A DNA stretch of 64,000 bases from Buttiauxella massiliensis (GTDB lineage: Bacteria; Pseudomonadota; Gammaproteobacteria; Enterobacterales; Enterobacteriaceae). A program made the translations under genes and the position numbers. The DNA is taken from contig NZ_LR722667.1 in the NCBI RefSeq assembly GCF_902500225.1, positions 1-64,000 on the forward strand, given 5' to 3'. The notes beneath the pieces are model-generated. The model was given only the letters and a program-made list of their open reading frames with translations. It did not search any database and was not told where the DNA came from. Of the stretch, positions 30,684-40,696 are shown one piece after another; the first letter of the stretch is position 1, and every line of letters begins with the position of its first letter.

Positions 30684-31553
30684 TTAGAACAGATCGTTAA
30701 GCATAACGCCGACACCGAAGCGTGTCTGGTTAAAGTTGTAATCAATTAATGACTCGCCGTAACCGCTGTAAAGCTGGGTATATAGACGTACGTGCTTAGT
30801 GACCGGATAACTAAAACCTAATTCACCGCCGCCGTAGCCGGTATTCCAGTTGTACTGCCCTTTCATACTCAGAATCGCATCGCCAAACTGGTAGCCCACG
30901 CGTAATTGGTAGTAGCCCAGGTATTTGGTGATATCCGGATTATCGTCGGTGCTGCCAATCACATACCACGGCTTCACTTCAACCATCCAGTTACCGTGCT
31001 CAGCCATCAGACGCGTGTATAAACGGTTCCAGCTACGGGATGTTGGGTCTGAACGGCCGTTGGAGTCGTGGTTATAACCAAACTCGACATCGCGTAATGT
31101 CCAACCGGCAAAAGATTCATCGGTCGCAAAACCGAGGAAAAGCTGCGGTTCATAGTTGGTTTCACGGAAAGGAGAAGACTCTCCACTGTTGGACAACTGC
31201 CACCAGGATTTTTGGGTATATGAGCCACCCAACACTGAGTTTGGCCCCAGAATGCCGCGCCAGATAGGGAACGCGAGGCTAAGCTGGAATTTTACTTCGT
31301 CTTTCCGGGCATTATCAGACCAGTTATAACTGCGGATCGCTTCTTTATTAAGATCATCCGTCACCGTATAAATCAGATAGTTAGTTTCATACGGGTAAAG
31401 TGTGAATGGATTGTCATGTTCCAGAAGCATATTCGCAATGATGCTGCCACGCACAGCCGGTTTATCATGCACTTGCTTTATGGTCGCTTCAGCTGCGTTA
31501 GCCATAGAAGGAAGCAGGCATGCCGCCATCAGCCATCCTAGATACTTGCGCAT
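30684..31553 (-). CDS. pldA: Outer membrane phospholipase A PldA
   Basis: Outer-membrane beta-barrel phospholipase that degrades phospholipids misplaced in the outer leaflet. Residues 1-20 form a signal peptide ending ANA. The catalytic block YNHDSNGRSDPTSRSWNRLY holds the His and Ser, and the Asn of SWNRLY. The barrel ends in F, as outer membrane proteins do (NDLF). The start is the ATG at 31553, 289 residues as in E. coli; one codon upstream is a TTG. AGGAG lies 9 nt before the ATG. Confidence 0.96.
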   Translation of the reverse strand: MRKYLGWLMAACLLPSMANAAEATIKQVHDKPAVRGSIIANMLLEHDNPFTLYPYETNYLIYTVTDDLNKEAIRSYNWSDNARKDEVKFQLSLAFPIWRGILGPNSVLGGSYTQKSWWQLSNSGESSPFRETNYEPQLFLGFATDESFAGWTLRDVEFGYNHDSNGRSDPTSRSWNRLYTRLMAEHGNWMVEVKPWYVIGSTDDNPDITKYLGYYQLRVGYQFGDAILSMKGQYNWNTGYGGGELGFSYPVTKHVRLYTQLYSGYGESLIDYNFNQTRFGVGVMLNDLF

Positions 31554-31696
31554 CAATGGTGTTCTCCTGAAAGAAAAGGTTTCAAATTATTATCAGGGAC
31601 ACATTCTACATAGTTCTTAATCTGGACGCTCGGTCTACAGTTCTTAAAGTAGCAATCAACGATTGTGAAGCATAAAATACACAATTAATTAACATT

Positions 31697-31821
<125 letters not shown>

Positions 31822-31849
31822 GTGATTTTGTATTGATCGAGGATGATCC

Positions 31850-32320
31850 ATGTCTACCCCATTTTTGACCCCTGAAGCCGCTCTGCAACTGGTCGGTGAA
31901 ATCTTTGTTTATCACATGCCATTTAATCGGGCGCTGGGCCTGGAGCTTATCCGTTACGAGAAGGACTACGCCGAGCTTTGCTTCAACAATCAGCCGATGA
32001 TGGTAGGAAATTGGGCGCAAAGTATTTTGCATGGCGGGGTGATTGCGTCATCGCTGGATGTCGCGGCAGGCCTGGTGTGCGTGGGCAGCACATTGACTCG
32101 CCATGACAGTATCAGCGAGGAAGAACTGCGCCAGCGACTGTCGAAAATGGGCACCATCGACCTGCGTGTCGATTACCTGCGTCCGGGGCGCGGGCAACGT
32201 TTCACCGCCAGCAGCACCCTTCTACGTGCAGGCCGCAAAGTGGCCGTGGCACGCGTGGAATTACACAACGAAGATCAATTGCATATCGCCAGTGCGACCG
32301 CTACCTACATGGTGGGGTGA
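31850..32320 (+). CDS. yigI: Acyl-CoA thioesterase YigI (hotdog fold)
   Basis: A 156-residue hotdog-fold protein of the PaaI/thioesterase type. The helix-containing block [25 protein letters not shown] is the active-site region of this fold. The E. coli homologue has been reported as an acyl-CoA thioesterase acting in fatty acid oxidation. It stands alone between an ERIC and rarD. Substrate range cannot be read from sequence. Confidence 0.88.
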   Translation: MSTPFLTPEAALQLVGEIFVYHMPFNRALGLELIRYEKDYAELCFNNQPMMVGNWAQSILHGGVIASSLDVAAGLVCVGSTLTRHDSISEEELRQRLSKMGTIDLRVDYLRPGRGQRFTASSTLLRAGRKVAVARVELHNEDQLHIASATATYMVG

Positions 32321-32371
32321 TGTAATTATTGCTGATACAATTAGGACACTATTCATCAACGAGTTCTTTTC

Positions 32372-33286
32372 ATGGATGCGAAACAAACCCGTCAGGGCGT
32401 ATTACTAGCACTGGCGGCGTATTTTATGTGGGGCATCGCACCTGCTTACTTCAAATTAATCCACTATGTTCCGGCTGATGAAATTCTGACGCATCGCGTG
32501 ATTTGGTCATTCTTCTTTATGGTGGTGTTAATTAGCCTTAGCCGCCAGTGGCCTCAGGTAAAGAGATCCTGTCAGAACCGCAAAAAGGTATTCGCCATGG
32601 CACTCTCCGCGGTGCTCATCGGCGGTAACTGGCTGCTCTTCATCTGGGCGGTGAATAACAACCACATGCTCGAGGCAAGCCTGGGTTATTTTATCAACCC
32701 GCTGGTTAACGTGCTATTGGGGATGATTTTCCTCGGTGAGCGCTTTCGCAGAATGCAGTGGGTCGCCGTTGGCCTTGCCGCTTGTGGTGTTCTGGTTCAG
32801 CTTTGGACATTCGGCTCGCTACCAATCATCGCTCTTGGCCTTGCATTTAGCTTCGCGTTTTACGGGCTGGTGCGTAAGAAAATTGCCGTGGATGCGCAGA
32901 CCGGCATGCTGGTTGAAACGCTGTGGCTGCTGCCAATTGCCGCGATTTACCTGTTTGGCATCGCCGATAGTTCCACCAGCCATATGGGGCAAAACCCGAT
33001 GTCGCTGAACCTGATGTTGATTGCGGCAGGTGTGGTCACCACGATTCCGTTGCTGTGCTTTACCGCAGCGGCGACGCGTTTGCGCCTCTCGACGCTGGGC
33101 TTCTTCCAGTACATCGGCCCGACGTTAATGTTCCTGTTGGCGGTGACGTTCTACGGTGAAGTCGTCGGCAAAGACAAGCTCCTGACCTTCGGTTTTATCT
33201 GGGCAGCGCTGGCGCTGTTTATTCTGGATGCTATTTATACGCAACGAAACTCGCGGATAGCAGCGCGCGCGGTCGCACAGAAGTAA
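32372..33286 (+). CDS. rarD: EamA-family permease RarD
   Basis: Ten-span drug/metabolite transporter family member; the E. coli gene was named from chloramphenicol-related phenotypes in Pseudomonas homologues and the substrate is unknown. The 304-residue protein starts MDAKQTRQGVLLALAAYFMWG, as in E. coli, and shows two EamA repeats with ASLGYFINPLVNVLLG and LSTLGFFQYIGPTLMF. A terminator shared with corA follows. Confidence 0.93.
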   Translation: MDAKQTRQGVLLALAAYFMWGIAPAYFKLIHYVPADEILTHRVIWSFFFMVVLISLSRQWPQVKRSCQNRKKVFAMALSAVLIGGNWLLFIWAVNNNHMLEASLGYFINPLVNVLLGMIFLGERFRRMQWVAVGLAACGVLVQLWTFGSLPIIALGLAFSFAFYGLVRKKIAVDAQTGMLVETLWLLPIAAIYLFGIADSSTSHMGQNPMSLNLMLIAAGVVTTIPLLCFTAAATRLRLSTLGFFQYIGPTLMFLLAVTFYGEVVGKDKLLTFGFIWAALALFILDAIYTQRNSRIAARAVAQK

Positions 33287-33288
33287 AA

Positions 33289-33310
33289 AAGGGAGCCAAT
33301 CGGCTCCCTT
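33289..33310. terminator. Bidirectional terminator between rarD and corA
   Basis: AAGGGAGCC / GGCTCCCTT with loop AATC, preceded by an A run and followed by CTCGTTTT. It lies between convergent rarD and corA and can serve both. Confidence 0.88.
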
Positions 33311-33322
33311 CTCGTTTTCATC

Positions 33323-34273
33323 TCACAACCAGTTTTTACGCTTGAAGTAGAGATATGGAGCCAGGCCCGCGAGGATCATCACGATAATCGCCGCCGGGTA
33401 GCCGAAGCTCAGTTTCAACTCGGGCATAAACTCAAAGTTCATCCCGTAGCTGGATGCCACAAGCGTTGGCGGTAGGAATACAACGGATACAACCGAGAAG
33501 ATCTTGATGATGCGGTTCTGCTCAATGTTGATAAAGCCCATCGCCGCCTGCATCAGGAAGTTCACTTTCTGGAAAAGGGATTCGTTGTGTGGCAACAGGG
33601 ATTCGATATCTCGCAGAATTTCACGAGCCTGCTCAAGCTGCCCGCTCGGCAAACGCGCTTTACGCACAAGGAAGTTAAGAGCGCGTTGGGTATCCATCAG
33701 ACATAAACGGACTTTCCAGCCGATATCTTCAAGCTCAGCAAGCGTTGAAAGTGCTGCATCATACTCATCGCCCTGGTGCCCTTCCATGATTACACGGCTG
33801 AGTTTTTCCAGGTCGCTATAAATGTTTTCGATTTCGTCTGCCAGCTGTTCGATTTTGGTTTCAAACAGGTCGAGCAGTAATTCGTACGCATTGCCGTCCA
33901 CCATGTTCTGGCTGCGGGCACGCATGCGATAAAGGCGAAATGCAGGTAATTCACGCTCACGCAGCGTAAACAGGCGGCCTTCACGAATGGTAAATGCCAC
34001 GGTGCTGTTGCCCGCGTGATCGTCAGCATCTTCGTAAAAGAAGAATGAGTGGATGTGCAAACCGTCTTCGTCTTCAAAGAAACGCGCGGATGCTTCGATG
34101 TCTTCCAGTTCCGGGCGGGTTGCCAGGCTTTGACCAAGTTCCGTTTGCACGCGCTGACGCTCGCTCTCTTCAGGCTCGACCAAATCAACCCAAACAGAAT
34201 TGCTCAGGTTATCGGTCTCATCTAATTCAAGACGGGACAGACGATTGTTTTCCAGTTGAAATGCGCTCAGCAT
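33323..34273 (-). CDS. corA: Magnesium/cobalt transporter CorA
   Basis: Pentameric Mg2+ channel of the inner membrane, which also passes Co2+ and Ni2+. The 316-residue protein has a large N-terminal cytoplasmic domain, a long stalk helix and two C-terminal spans with the selectivity motif [13 protein letters not shown], ending in a Lys/Arg-rich KRKNWL. The frame opens 16 codons earlier, but [12 protein letters not shown] matches the E. coli start with GGGAG 8 nt upstream. A long leader with a candidate small ORF precedes it. Confidence 0.96.
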   Translation of the reverse strand: MLSAFQLENNRLSRLELDETDNLSNSVWVDLVEPEESERQRVQTELGQSLATRPELEDIEASARFFEDEDGLHIHSFFFYEDADDHAGNSTVAFTIREGRLFTLRERELPAFRLYRMRARSQNMVDGNAYELLLDLFETKIEQLADEIENIYSDLEKLSRVIMEGHQGDEYDAALSTLAELEDIGWKVRLCLMDTQRALNFLVRKARLPSGQLEQAREILRDIESLLPHNESLFQKVNFLMQAAMGFINIEQNRIIKIFSVVSVVFLPPTLVASSYGMNFEFMPELKLSFGYPAAIIVMILAGLAPYLYFKRKNWL

Positions 34274-34343
34274 GACCGGTACTCCCAATGCAAAAAATAT
34301 CAGGGACAGTTCGGTTGGCACACAGACAGAAACTAACTAGGTT

Positions 34344-34424
34344 TCAGACCATTAAAAAGTCTGACTCATTGCGACGGGATATACGAGATATAAGGTCGCC
34401 GACAACCACTAAGGCTATCAGCAT
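34344..34424 (-). CDS. Candidate leader ORF of corA (corL-like), 26 codons
   Basis: Within the corA 5' leader a 26-codon ORF runs from ATG at 34424 to TGA at 34344, ending 70 nt before corA. The predicted peptide begins MLIALVVVGDL. Its ATG lies in the loop of an 11-bp hairpin (34409-34440), and its end overlaps a second small hairpin (34344-34364). In Salmonella, translation of a short leader ORF, corL, controls Rho-dependent termination before corA; this ORF is placed to do the same. The ribosome site is poor (AAGG about 11 nt upstream). Function is inference. Confidence 0.5.
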   Translation of the reverse strand: MLIALVVVGDLISRISRRNESDFLMV

Positions 34425-34440
34425 TCGAGGATAGCCTTAG
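34409..34440 (-). promoter_or_regulatory. Hairpin in corA leader with start codon in its loop
   Basis: CTAAGGCTATC / GATAGCCTTAG, an 11-bp perfect inverted repeat with a 10-nt loop CTCGAATGCT that holds the ATG of the candidate leader ORF. There is no U tract, so it is not a terminator. Folding could gate ribosome access to the leader ORF. Confidence 0.75.
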
Positions 34441-34525
34441 AAGTTGTACCTGGATGACAGGTTATTGAGCCAGTATTTACTGGGTGTGTCCAAGGCGAGT
34501 GTCCTCTTAGCGTAATCGTGCGCGC

Positions 34526-34554
34526 ATGTTACGCCACCATAAATATGGCGTCAA
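34526..34554 (-). promoter_or_regulatory. Putative corA promoter
   Basis: On the minus strand TTGACG (34549-34554) and TAACAT (34526-34531) with a 17-bp spacer. A start near 34519 would give a leader of about 245 nt before corA. Confidence 0.7.
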
Positions 34555-34641
34555 CACGCAACGGGACACCATGGAGTAATAAACTATGGTGATATTTATA
34601 AGGTAGCAAAAGCGTGAAAAACGATGAGTTAACTCGCTAAT

Positions 34642-36804
34642 TTATACTGATTCAAGGCGTGCATAAGCAGCAACTAACCACTTAATTCCCTGCCCCGGGA
34701 ATGCCACTTGAATACGGCTGTGTTCACCGCTCCCTTCCAGGTTAACGACCGTGCCTTCACCAAATTTTGCATGGCGTACACGCTGCCCGAGTTTAAAGCC
34801 TGAATCATTCTCAGAGATTGGCGTGCCCATGCGTTGGTGGCTGACCGGGCGGCTGATACTGGCACGCAGTCGAACTTCTTCCACGCAGTTTTCTGGCAGT
34901 TCACCAATGAAACGTGACGGGCGGTGATAAACTTCTTTGCCATACAGACGGCGGGTTTCAGCGTAGGTCAGTGTCAGTTTTTGCATCGCACGTGTTACGC
35001 CAACGTAGGCCAGGCGGCGTTCTTCTTCCAGGCGGCCACCTTCATCGAGCGACATCTGGCTTGGGAACATCCCCTCTTCCATGCCGACGATAAACACCTG
35101 CGGGAATTCCAAACCTTTCGCCGAGTGCAGTGTCATTAATTGCACCGCATCTTGCCAGGTGTCGGCTTGCCCTTCACCGGCTTCGAGCGCTGCGTGCGAC
35201 AAGAACGCCTGCAATGGCATCAGATCTTCGTCTTCATCCTGATAGCTGAACTGCCGCGTTGCCGTGACCAGTTCTTCTAAGTTTTCGATTCGCGTCTGGC
35301 CCTTCTCGCCCTTTTCCTGCTCGTACATCACCATCAAGCCCGAATCTTTGATAACCCGGTCAGTTTGTACGTGCAGCGGCATGTCGATGGTTTCATGTGC
35401 CAGCGCGTCGATAAGTTCCATGAAGCGTTGCAACGCAGAAGCGGCACGGCCTGCTAACGCTTTTTCCTGAAGCAACAAGCGGCAGGCTTGCCACATTGTC
35501 AGTTGCTGGTCGCGCGATGTCTGGCGCACCACGTCTAATGTGCGGTCGCCGATGCCACGCGTTGGCGTGTTAACCACGCGCTCAAACGCTGCGTCATCAT
35601 TGCGGTTAGCAATCAGGCGCAGATACGAGAGCGCATCTTTGATTTCCTGACGTTCGAAGAAGCGCATGCCGCCATAGATGCGGTACGGCATGCCGACCTG
35701 CAATAACGCCTCTTCCAGCACACGCGATTGGGCGTTGCTGCGATAGAGAATGGCGCATTGCTCGAGCGCTCCACCAGCTTCCTGCCACGTTTTGATGCGG
35801 TTAACCACGAAACGCGCTTCATCTAATTCGTTAAATGCGCAATACAGTGAGATTGGCTCGCCGTCGCTGCCATCCGTCCACAGCTCTTTGCCTAAACGAC
35901 CTGAGTTGTTCGCAATCAGGGCGTTGGCGGCATTCAGAATGTTATTGGTTGAGCGGTAGTTTTGCTCAAGGCGGATGGTTTGTGCGCCAGGGAAATCGGT
36001 CAGGAAGCGTTGGATATTCTCAACTTGCGCGCCGCGCCAGCCGTAGATTGACTGGTCATCATCACCAACAATCATCACTTTGCCTGTATCACCTGCCAAC
36101 ATGCGAATCCATGCGTACTGGATGCTGTTGGTATCCTGGAATTCGTCCACCAGAATATTGGTGAAGCGTTCGCGGTAGTGATTAAGAATGTGTGGCTTGT
36201 TCAGCCAGAGTTCATGAGCACGCAGCAATAGTTCGGCAAAGTCCAGAAGCCCAGCGCGATCGCAGGCTTCCTGATACGCCTGATACACTTTTTGCCAGGT
36301 TTGCTCGACCGGGTTACCATAACTTTCAATGTGATGTGGGCGTAGGCCTTCATCTTTTTTGCCGTTGATAAACCACATTGCCTGCCGTGCAGGCCACTGT
36401 TTATCGTCGAGATTCATGGCTTTAATCAGGCGCTTTAACAAACGCAGCTGATCTTCGCTGTCCAGTATTTGGAAATCCTGCGGCAGGTTGGCGTCCATGT
36501 GATGTGCACGCAGCAAGCGGTGCGCGAGACCATGGAAAGTACCTACCCACATGCCGCCCTGGCTGGTTCCCATCAACTGACTGATACGGTGGCGCATTTC
36601 AGCCGCCGCTTTGTTGGTAAACGTCACCGCCATAATCGAATATGGCGAGCAGTTTTCCACGCTAATTAACCACGCAATACGGTGCACCAATACACGCGTC
36701 TTACCGCTTCCTGCACCAGCCAGTACCAGCATGTTGCTACGCGTGGCCGCGACGGCTTCGCGCTGTTTGTCATTGAGGCTGTCGAGCAGGTAAGAAACGT
36801 CCAT
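34642..36804 (-). CDS. uvrD: DNA helicase II UvrD
   Basis: Superfamily 1 3'-5' helicase for nucleotide excision repair and methyl-directed mismatch repair. The 720-residue protein equals the E. coli length, with Walker A LAGAGSGKTRVLV, the DEFQDTN box, GDDDQSIYGWRGA, and the C-terminal RLAYVGVTRAMQKL motif. The frame is open two codons upstream; MDVSYLLDSLNDKQ is the E. coli start. A LexA box lies 31 bp upstream, so it is SOS-inducible. Confidence 0.97.
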   Translation of the reverse strand: MDVSYLLDSLNDKQREAVAATRSNMLVLAGAGSGKTRVLVHRIAWLISVENCSPYSIMAVTFTNKAAAEMRHRISQLMGTSQGGMWVGTFHGLAHRLLRAHHMDANLPQDFQILDSEDQLRLLKRLIKAMNLDDKQWPARQAMWFINGKKDEGLRPHHIESYGNPVEQTWQKVYQAYQEACDRAGLLDFAELLLRAHELWLNKPHILNHYRERFTNILVDEFQDTNSIQYAWIRMLAGDTGKVMIVGDDDQSIYGWRGAQVENIQRFLTDFPGAQTIRLEQNYRSTNNILNAANALIANNSGRLGKELWTDGSDGEPISLYCAFNELDEARFVVNRIKTWQEAGGALEQCAILYRSNAQSRVLEEALLQVGMPYRIYGGMRFFERQEIKDALSYLRLIANRNDDAAFERVVNTPTRGIGDRTLDVVRQTSRDQQLTMWQACRLLLQEKALAGRAASALQRFMELIDALAHETIDMPLHVQTDRVIKDSGLMVMYEQEKGEKGQTRIENLEELVTATRQFSYQDEDEDLMPLQAFLSHAALEAGEGQADTWQDAVQLMTLHSAKGLEFPQVFIVGMEEGMFPSQMSLDEGGRLEEERRLAYVGVTRAMQKLTLTYAETRRLYGKEVYHRPSRFIGELPENCVEEVRLRASISRPVSHQRMGTPISENDSGFKLGQRVRHAKFGEGTVVNLEGSGEHSRIQVAFPGQGIKWLVAAYARLESV

Positions 36805-36834
36805 TGGCACCGCCGTTGAGGAGATAAAAATATA

Positions 36835-36850
36835 CTGTGATTTTATACAG
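36835..36850 (-). promoter_or_regulatory. LexA (SOS) box of uvrD
   Basis: CTGTGATTTTATACAG fits CTGT-N8-ACAG exactly. It lies between yigB and uvrD, 31 bp before the uvrD start, as the SOS operator of uvrD does in E. coli. Confidence 0.88.
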
Positions 36851-36861
36851 AATTAATCAGA

Positions 36862-37578
36862 TTATATCAGCGCGGTGAGGGATGCCAACTGCGAAATTTC
36901 CAGATGTGGCAATAAGCGGCTGTCATCAATCTGCATTAGGTCGCCATCGCGCAGATTTATCCAACAAGCCTGCATACCACAGCGAACAGCCCCTGCAACA
37001 TCAGTAGTCAGGTCATCACCTACGTGCAGAATATGGCCGAGCGGAACATTGAGCTTTTCTGCTGCGAGATGATACATATCATTAAATGGTTTGGATCGCC
37101 CATGAGGGCCGGCGCGCAGCACAAACTTAAAGTATTGATCGAGGCCGAAAAGATGTGGCTCAGCGTTACCGTTGGTAATCGCCACCAGCGGCCATTTTTC
37201 GGCGAGTTTCGCTAACGTGTCGTGCGTTTCTTGCGGCACGTCGATTTGGCTGCGCCAATGGGCAAAGTTCTCCATCGAAGCTTGTGCGCCTGCGGCGGCT
37301 TCTTCCGCTGATAATCCGACATCTAACATGGCTTGCTCTACAGCACGACGACGCCATTCGGTGACATCGTGGTAAATATCCGGTTCTGCGAGGCGCAACG
37401 CATGGCGAATGTGCAAAAAATCAGGGCGTTGCAGATGGTTTAGCTTCGGATGGTAGTTCTGCACAAAGCTCATTGATTCGCGCTCGGTGCGCATAATCAC
37501 TTCGCGGTTGTCGTAGAGCGTGTCGTCGAGATCAAAAGTGAGCGCGGCAATAGGCCCAAGTGGGCGATAAAAATGCAT
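36862..37578 (-). CDS. yigB: HAD-family phosphatase YigB (FMN phosphatase)
   Basis: A 238-residue HAD hydrolase; the E. coli homologue dephosphorylates FMN, linking it to riboflavin supply. Motif I is [12 protein letters not shown], motif [12 protein letters not shown] and motif [19 protein letters not shown]. Its ATG overlaps the xerC stop by one nucleotide, so it belongs to the dapF-yigA-xerC-yigB operon upstream of uvrD. Confidence 0.93.
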   Translation of the reverse strand: MHFYRPLGPIAALTFDLDDTLYDNREVIMRTERESMSFVQNYHPKLNHLQRPDFLHIRHALRLAEPDIYHDVTEWRRRAVEQAMLDVGLSAEEAAAGAQASMENFAHWRSQIDVPQETHDTLAKLAEKWPLVAITNGNAEPHLFGLDQYFKFVLRAGPHGRSKPFNDMYHLAAEKLNVPLGHILHVGDDLTTDVAGAVRCGMQACWINLRDGDLMQIDDSRLLPHLEISQLASLTALI

Positions 37579-38483
37579 TACGATTTCCCTCGTTTAGCGC
37601 GTGGATGCGCAGCATCATACACTGAGGCTAAGTGTTGGAAGTCGAGATGGGTATAGATTTGCGTCGTGGAAAGGTTGGCGTGGCCTAATAACTCCTGCAC
37701 ACCGCGCAGATCCCCGCTCGATTCCAGCATATGCGTGGCAAATGAATGGCGCAGTTTATGAGGATGCACATGGCTGTTTAGCCCCTGTTTTATCCCCCAC
37801 TCGCTAAAACGTTTTTGGACGTTACGTGTCGAGATACGCTTCCCCTGTTTGGAGAGAAATAACGCATCGTCGTCCGGACCAAAAAGCTCGCGCAGATCAA
37901 GCCAGTGCTCAACCCAGGTAACAGCAGATTTCCCCACGGGCACCCGGCGCTCTTTGCTACCTTTACCTATCACCCACACTTCACCTGTCGTCAGATCAAT
38001 GTGGCGGCAATCCATATTAACCAGCTCTGAAAGACGCAGCCCAGCACCGTACATCACCTCCAGCATCGCGCGATCACGCACGGCAAGTGGGTCGTTGATG
38101 TCGATATCCAGCAGGCGACTAACATCATCGACGTCGATATTTTTTGGCAGGTGGCGGCCTGCTTTCGGCGTAGTAATGCCTTTTGCGGGATTAGCTTTGA
38201 GCTCACCCTGGCTGACACACCAGTCGAAGAAACTACGGAGCGCGGAAAGACGTAATGCCAGGCTTGATGACCCGAGGCCCGCTTTGCGGCTGCGAACCGT
38301 GATTGAACGAACCGCGGCGGCATCACACTGCTGCCAGGTGCTCATGTTCATCTCGCCCGCCAGGGTGATTATTGCGGTCAGTTGGCGGCCATAGTTGAGC
38401 AGTGTCAGCGGGCTTAACTGGCGCTCTACTTTCAGGTAGCGCAGAAAGCCATCGACTAAAGGTTGCAGTGGGAAGGCCGTCAT
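37578..38483 (-). CDS. xerC: Tyrosine recombinase XerC
   Basis: With XerD, resolves chromosome dimers at dif under FtsK control. The 301-residue protein has an N-terminal SAM-like DNA-binding domain (about 1-100) and a C-terminal catalytic domain with the active-site residues in [13 protein letters not shown] (Arg), [14 protein letters not shown] (His, Arg), [15 protein letters not shown] (His, Tyr). It overlaps yigA by 4 nt and yigB by 1 nt. It is a host recombinase, not a phage integrase: position and neighbours are those of E. coli xerC. Confidence 0.96.
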   Translation of the reverse strand: MTAFPLQPLVDGFLRYLKVERQLSPLTLLNYGRQLTAIITLAGEMNMSTWQQCDAAAVRSITVRSRKAGLGSSSLALRLSALRSFFDWCVSQGELKANPAKGITTPKAGRHLPKNIDVDDVSRLLDIDINDPLAVRDRAMLEVMYGAGLRLSELVNMDCRHIDLTTGEVWVIGKGSKERRVPVGKSAVTWVEHWLDLRELFGPDDDALFLSKQGKRISTRNVQKRFSEWGIKQGLNSHVHPHKLRHSFATHMLESSGDLRGVQELLGHANLSTTQIYTHLDFQHLASVYDAAHPRAKRGKS

Positions 38484-39184
38484 ACTCGCTCGACCCAGCG
38501 CTCCAGCAAGTCTGGCAACATCAGGGCCAGTTCGTGAAGTAATTGTGTGCCTTGCCCTTCCTGGTAATGCTGAGGATCGCGGCTACTGAAAACCAGCACG
38601 CCTAAATCTGCGTCACTACCCATCAGAGACACGGCCACTGAACCAATGGCTTTCGCCTGAGGTAAAACCACCAGTAATTCAGGGCCATTTAACGGCCCCA
38701 AATAATGCTGACGATCCCCAAGACGTTGAATACGCAACGACTCGAAAGCCTGCCGATTCAGTGCCAAATGGGTAAAATCAGAAGGAGCACCAATCCGCCA
38801 ACGGTCCGCAAAAAGACGCACATTTGCGCCAGCCAGACCCGTTTCGCGCGCCCAACGGTGCAAGCGGTTAAGCATTTCCTGCAAACTAGTGGCAGAAGCC
38901 AGACGGCCCTGCAACTTCAGTAAGCGATAGAACAAACCTTCGTTGGCACTCGCCTGCTCCATCAGCAAGGTCATGTTTTCTTCAAGGAAATTGATATGGT
39001 TACGGCTACGTGCCATATGCCACTCAACCAACGAAACAGTGCCGCGTACCGGATGCGGCACTTGCATCTGTTCTACATGTTGGGCGTTACGAATAAAGAA
39101 ATCGGGATGACGCAGCAGATACTCCGCCACCATTCGGTCATCCAGTTCCAGTACGGCTTCTTGCTGTTCCTCGGCATTCTTCAT
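38480..39184 (-). CDS. yigA: DUF484 family protein YigA
   Basis: A 234-residue DUF484 protein of unknown role with a GAF-like domain (about 90-225). A predicted helix-rich N-terminus [15 protein letters not shown] is typical of the family. It is embedded in the dapF-yigA-xerC run with 4-nt overlaps at both ends, an arrangement widely conserved in gammaproteobacteria, which hints at a role near recombination or the cell envelope. No catalytic residues are apparent. Confidence 0.9.
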   Translation of the reverse strand: MKNAEEQQEAVLELDDRMVAEYLLRHPDFFIRNAQHVEQMQVPHPVRGTVSLVEWHMARSRNHINFLEENMTLLMEQASANEGLFYRLLKLQGRLASATSLQEMLNRLHRWARETGLAGANVRLFADRWRIGAPSDFTHLALNRQAFESLRIQRLGDRQHYLGPLNGPELLVVLPQAKAIGSVAVSLMGSDADLGVLVFSSRDPQHYQEGQGTQLLHELALMLPDLLERWVERV

Positions 39185-40005
39185 AGATGTATAAATCCAT
39201 CATAGACGTGGGCCGCTGGACCGGTCATAAACAACGGCGTTCCCGGCCCTTTCCAGGCGATATCAAGGCGGCCACCCGGTAGCTCAACGCGAACCTGCTC
39301 CGCCAGTATTCCCTGCAAGATACCCACGGCAACTGCGCCACAAGCGCCACTGCCACAAGCTTGAGTTTCTCCGGCTCCACGCTCAAAAACGCGCAGACGG
39401 ATGTGTTCTTTGGTTACAACCTGCATAAAGCCGATGTTTGCACGCTCAGGAAAACGCTCATGGTTTTCCATCACTGGCCCCAACGTTTCCACCGCGGCCG
39501 TAGTCACATCATCAACCTGAATCACGCAATGCGGGTTACCCATCGACACGACGCCACACATAATGGTTTGTTCGGCGGCACGCATAATATAGGTCTTTTC
39601 CACTTTGTTTGCGCGGAACGGCACAGCAGAAGGCTCGAAATTAGGCTCGCCCATATTCACGCTTACCAACTCATCTTCCGTCACGCTGAGAACCATGCGG
39701 CCATTGGCGGTGCTGACGCGAATATCGCGTTTGTTGGTAAGACCTTTCAGGCGCACAAAGCGTGCAAAACAACGCGCGCCATTACCGCATTGCGAGACTT
39801 CACTGCCATCAGCGTTAAAAATACGATAATGGAAATCAAGGTCAGGATCGTATGGCGGTTCAACCACCAACAGCTGATCAAAACCCACTCCCAAATGCCT
39901 GTCGGCCAGACGGCGGATAAGCTCAGGGGAGAAATAGACGTTTTGAGTCACCGCGTCGACGACCATAAAGTCATTGCCAAGGCCATGCATCTTCGAAAAC
40001 TGCAT
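39181..40005 (-). CDS. dapF: Diaminopimelate epimerase DapF
   Basis: Interconverts LL- and meso-diaminopimelate for lysine and peptidoglycan synthesis, without cofactor. The two catalytic cysteines are visible: [17 protein letters not shown] and [15 protein letters not shown]. The frame is open 4 codons further upstream; [18 protein letters not shown] is the E. coli start and gives 274 residues. It is preceded by lptM and followed, with overlap, by yigA. Confidence 0.97.
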   Translation of the reverse strand: MQFSKMHGLGNDFMVVDAVTQNVYFSPELIRRLADRHLGVGFDQLLVVEPPYDPDLDFHYRIFNADGSEVSQCGNGARCFARFVRLKGLTNKRDIRVSTANGRMVLSVTEDELVSVNMGEPNFEPSAVPFRANKVEKTYIMRAAEQTIMCGVVSMGNPHCVIQVDDVTTAAVETLGPVMENHERFPERANIGFMQVVTKEHIRLRVFERGAGETQACGSGACGAVAVGILQGILAEQVRVELPGGRLDIAWKGPGTPLFMTGPAAHVYDGFIHL

Positions 40006-40043
40006 CTTCTGCTCCATATACGCGGCTACTTATTAATAATGTG

Positions 40044-40250
40044 CTAGTAGACAACCTGAGTCGGTGCGTTATCAGTACCACGATTATTACGATCTGGCGT
40101 GGTTGATTGCGGCTGTGGCTTAGGAGTGACCTGAGATGTAGGCTTGGTTTTACCGTCCGCAGGAGGGAAGTACAACGGCCCTTTAAGACCACAGCCAGAA
40201 AGGCTAAAAAGTGCCAGCACGAGTGCTAATGGGCAGAAAATTTTCTTCAT
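40044..40250 (-). CDS. lptM: LPS assembly lipoprotein LptM (YifL)
   Basis: Small outer-membrane lipoprotein that in E. coli binds the LptD-LptE translocon and promotes correct disulphide formation in LptD. The 68-residue precursor has a signal peptide with lipobox LSGC and lipidated Cys at residue 20, then the conserved CGLKGPLYFPP, followed by a variable Pro/Thr/Gln-rich tail. It is the first gene of the dapF operon. Confidence 0.93.
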   Translation of the reverse strand: MKKIFCPLALVLALFSLSGCGLKGPLYFPPADGKTKPTSQVTPKPQPQSTTPDRNNRGTDNAPTQVVY

Positions 40251-40375
40251 TATTGAGATGCCTGTAATCCACTATTCTGCCTTCTATCATCGCAGGTGAT
40301 CCCTGAAAAGCAATACTCTTTTCTATTCGCGAGTGTTGCTATACTGCCGTGAAGAAGAACAACTGAGAAACGAAT

Positions 40376-40696
40376 ATGAACGACAGTGAATTTCATCGCC
40401 TGGCTGACGGCCTGTGGTCAACAATCGAAGAACGTCTGGATGACTGGGATGGTGATAGCGATATTGACTGCGAAATCAACGGCGGCGTGCTGACCCTGAG
40501 TTTTGAGAATCGCAGCAAGATTATTATCAATCGCCAGGAGCCTCTCCATCAGGTATGGCTTGCCACCAAAAGCGGCGGTTACCATTTTAACTTGAAAGAC
40601 GACAAATGGATTTGTGACCGTAGCGGCGCAGAGTTTTGGACATTACTTGAAGAAGCTTGCACACAGCAAGCGGGTGAACCCGTTAGCTTTAGCTAG
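40376..40696 (+). CDS. cyaY: Iron-sulfur cluster assembly protein CyaY (frataxin)
   Basis: Bacterial frataxin; binds iron and IscS and tunes Fe-S cluster assembly. The 106-residue protein shows the acidic first helix ([21 protein letters not shown]) and the beta-sheet signature [18 protein letters not shown] followed by GGYHF. It converges on cyaA with stop codons that share a CTAG palindrome (40693-40696). Confidence 0.96.
   Translation: MNDSEFHRLADGLWSTIEERLDDWDGDSDIDCEINGGVLTLSFENRSKIIINRQEPLHQVWLATKSGGYHFNLKDDKWICDRSGAEFWTLLEEACTQQAGEPVSFS

Noticed and set aside
37578-38483. Phage or island integrase
   Set aside because: Position between yigA and yigB, and the sequence, identify it as the housekeeping XerC.
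39361-40047. 228-codon open frame antisense to dapF
   Set aside because: Shadow of a conserved gene in a GC-biased coding frame; no ribosome site and no recognisable family.
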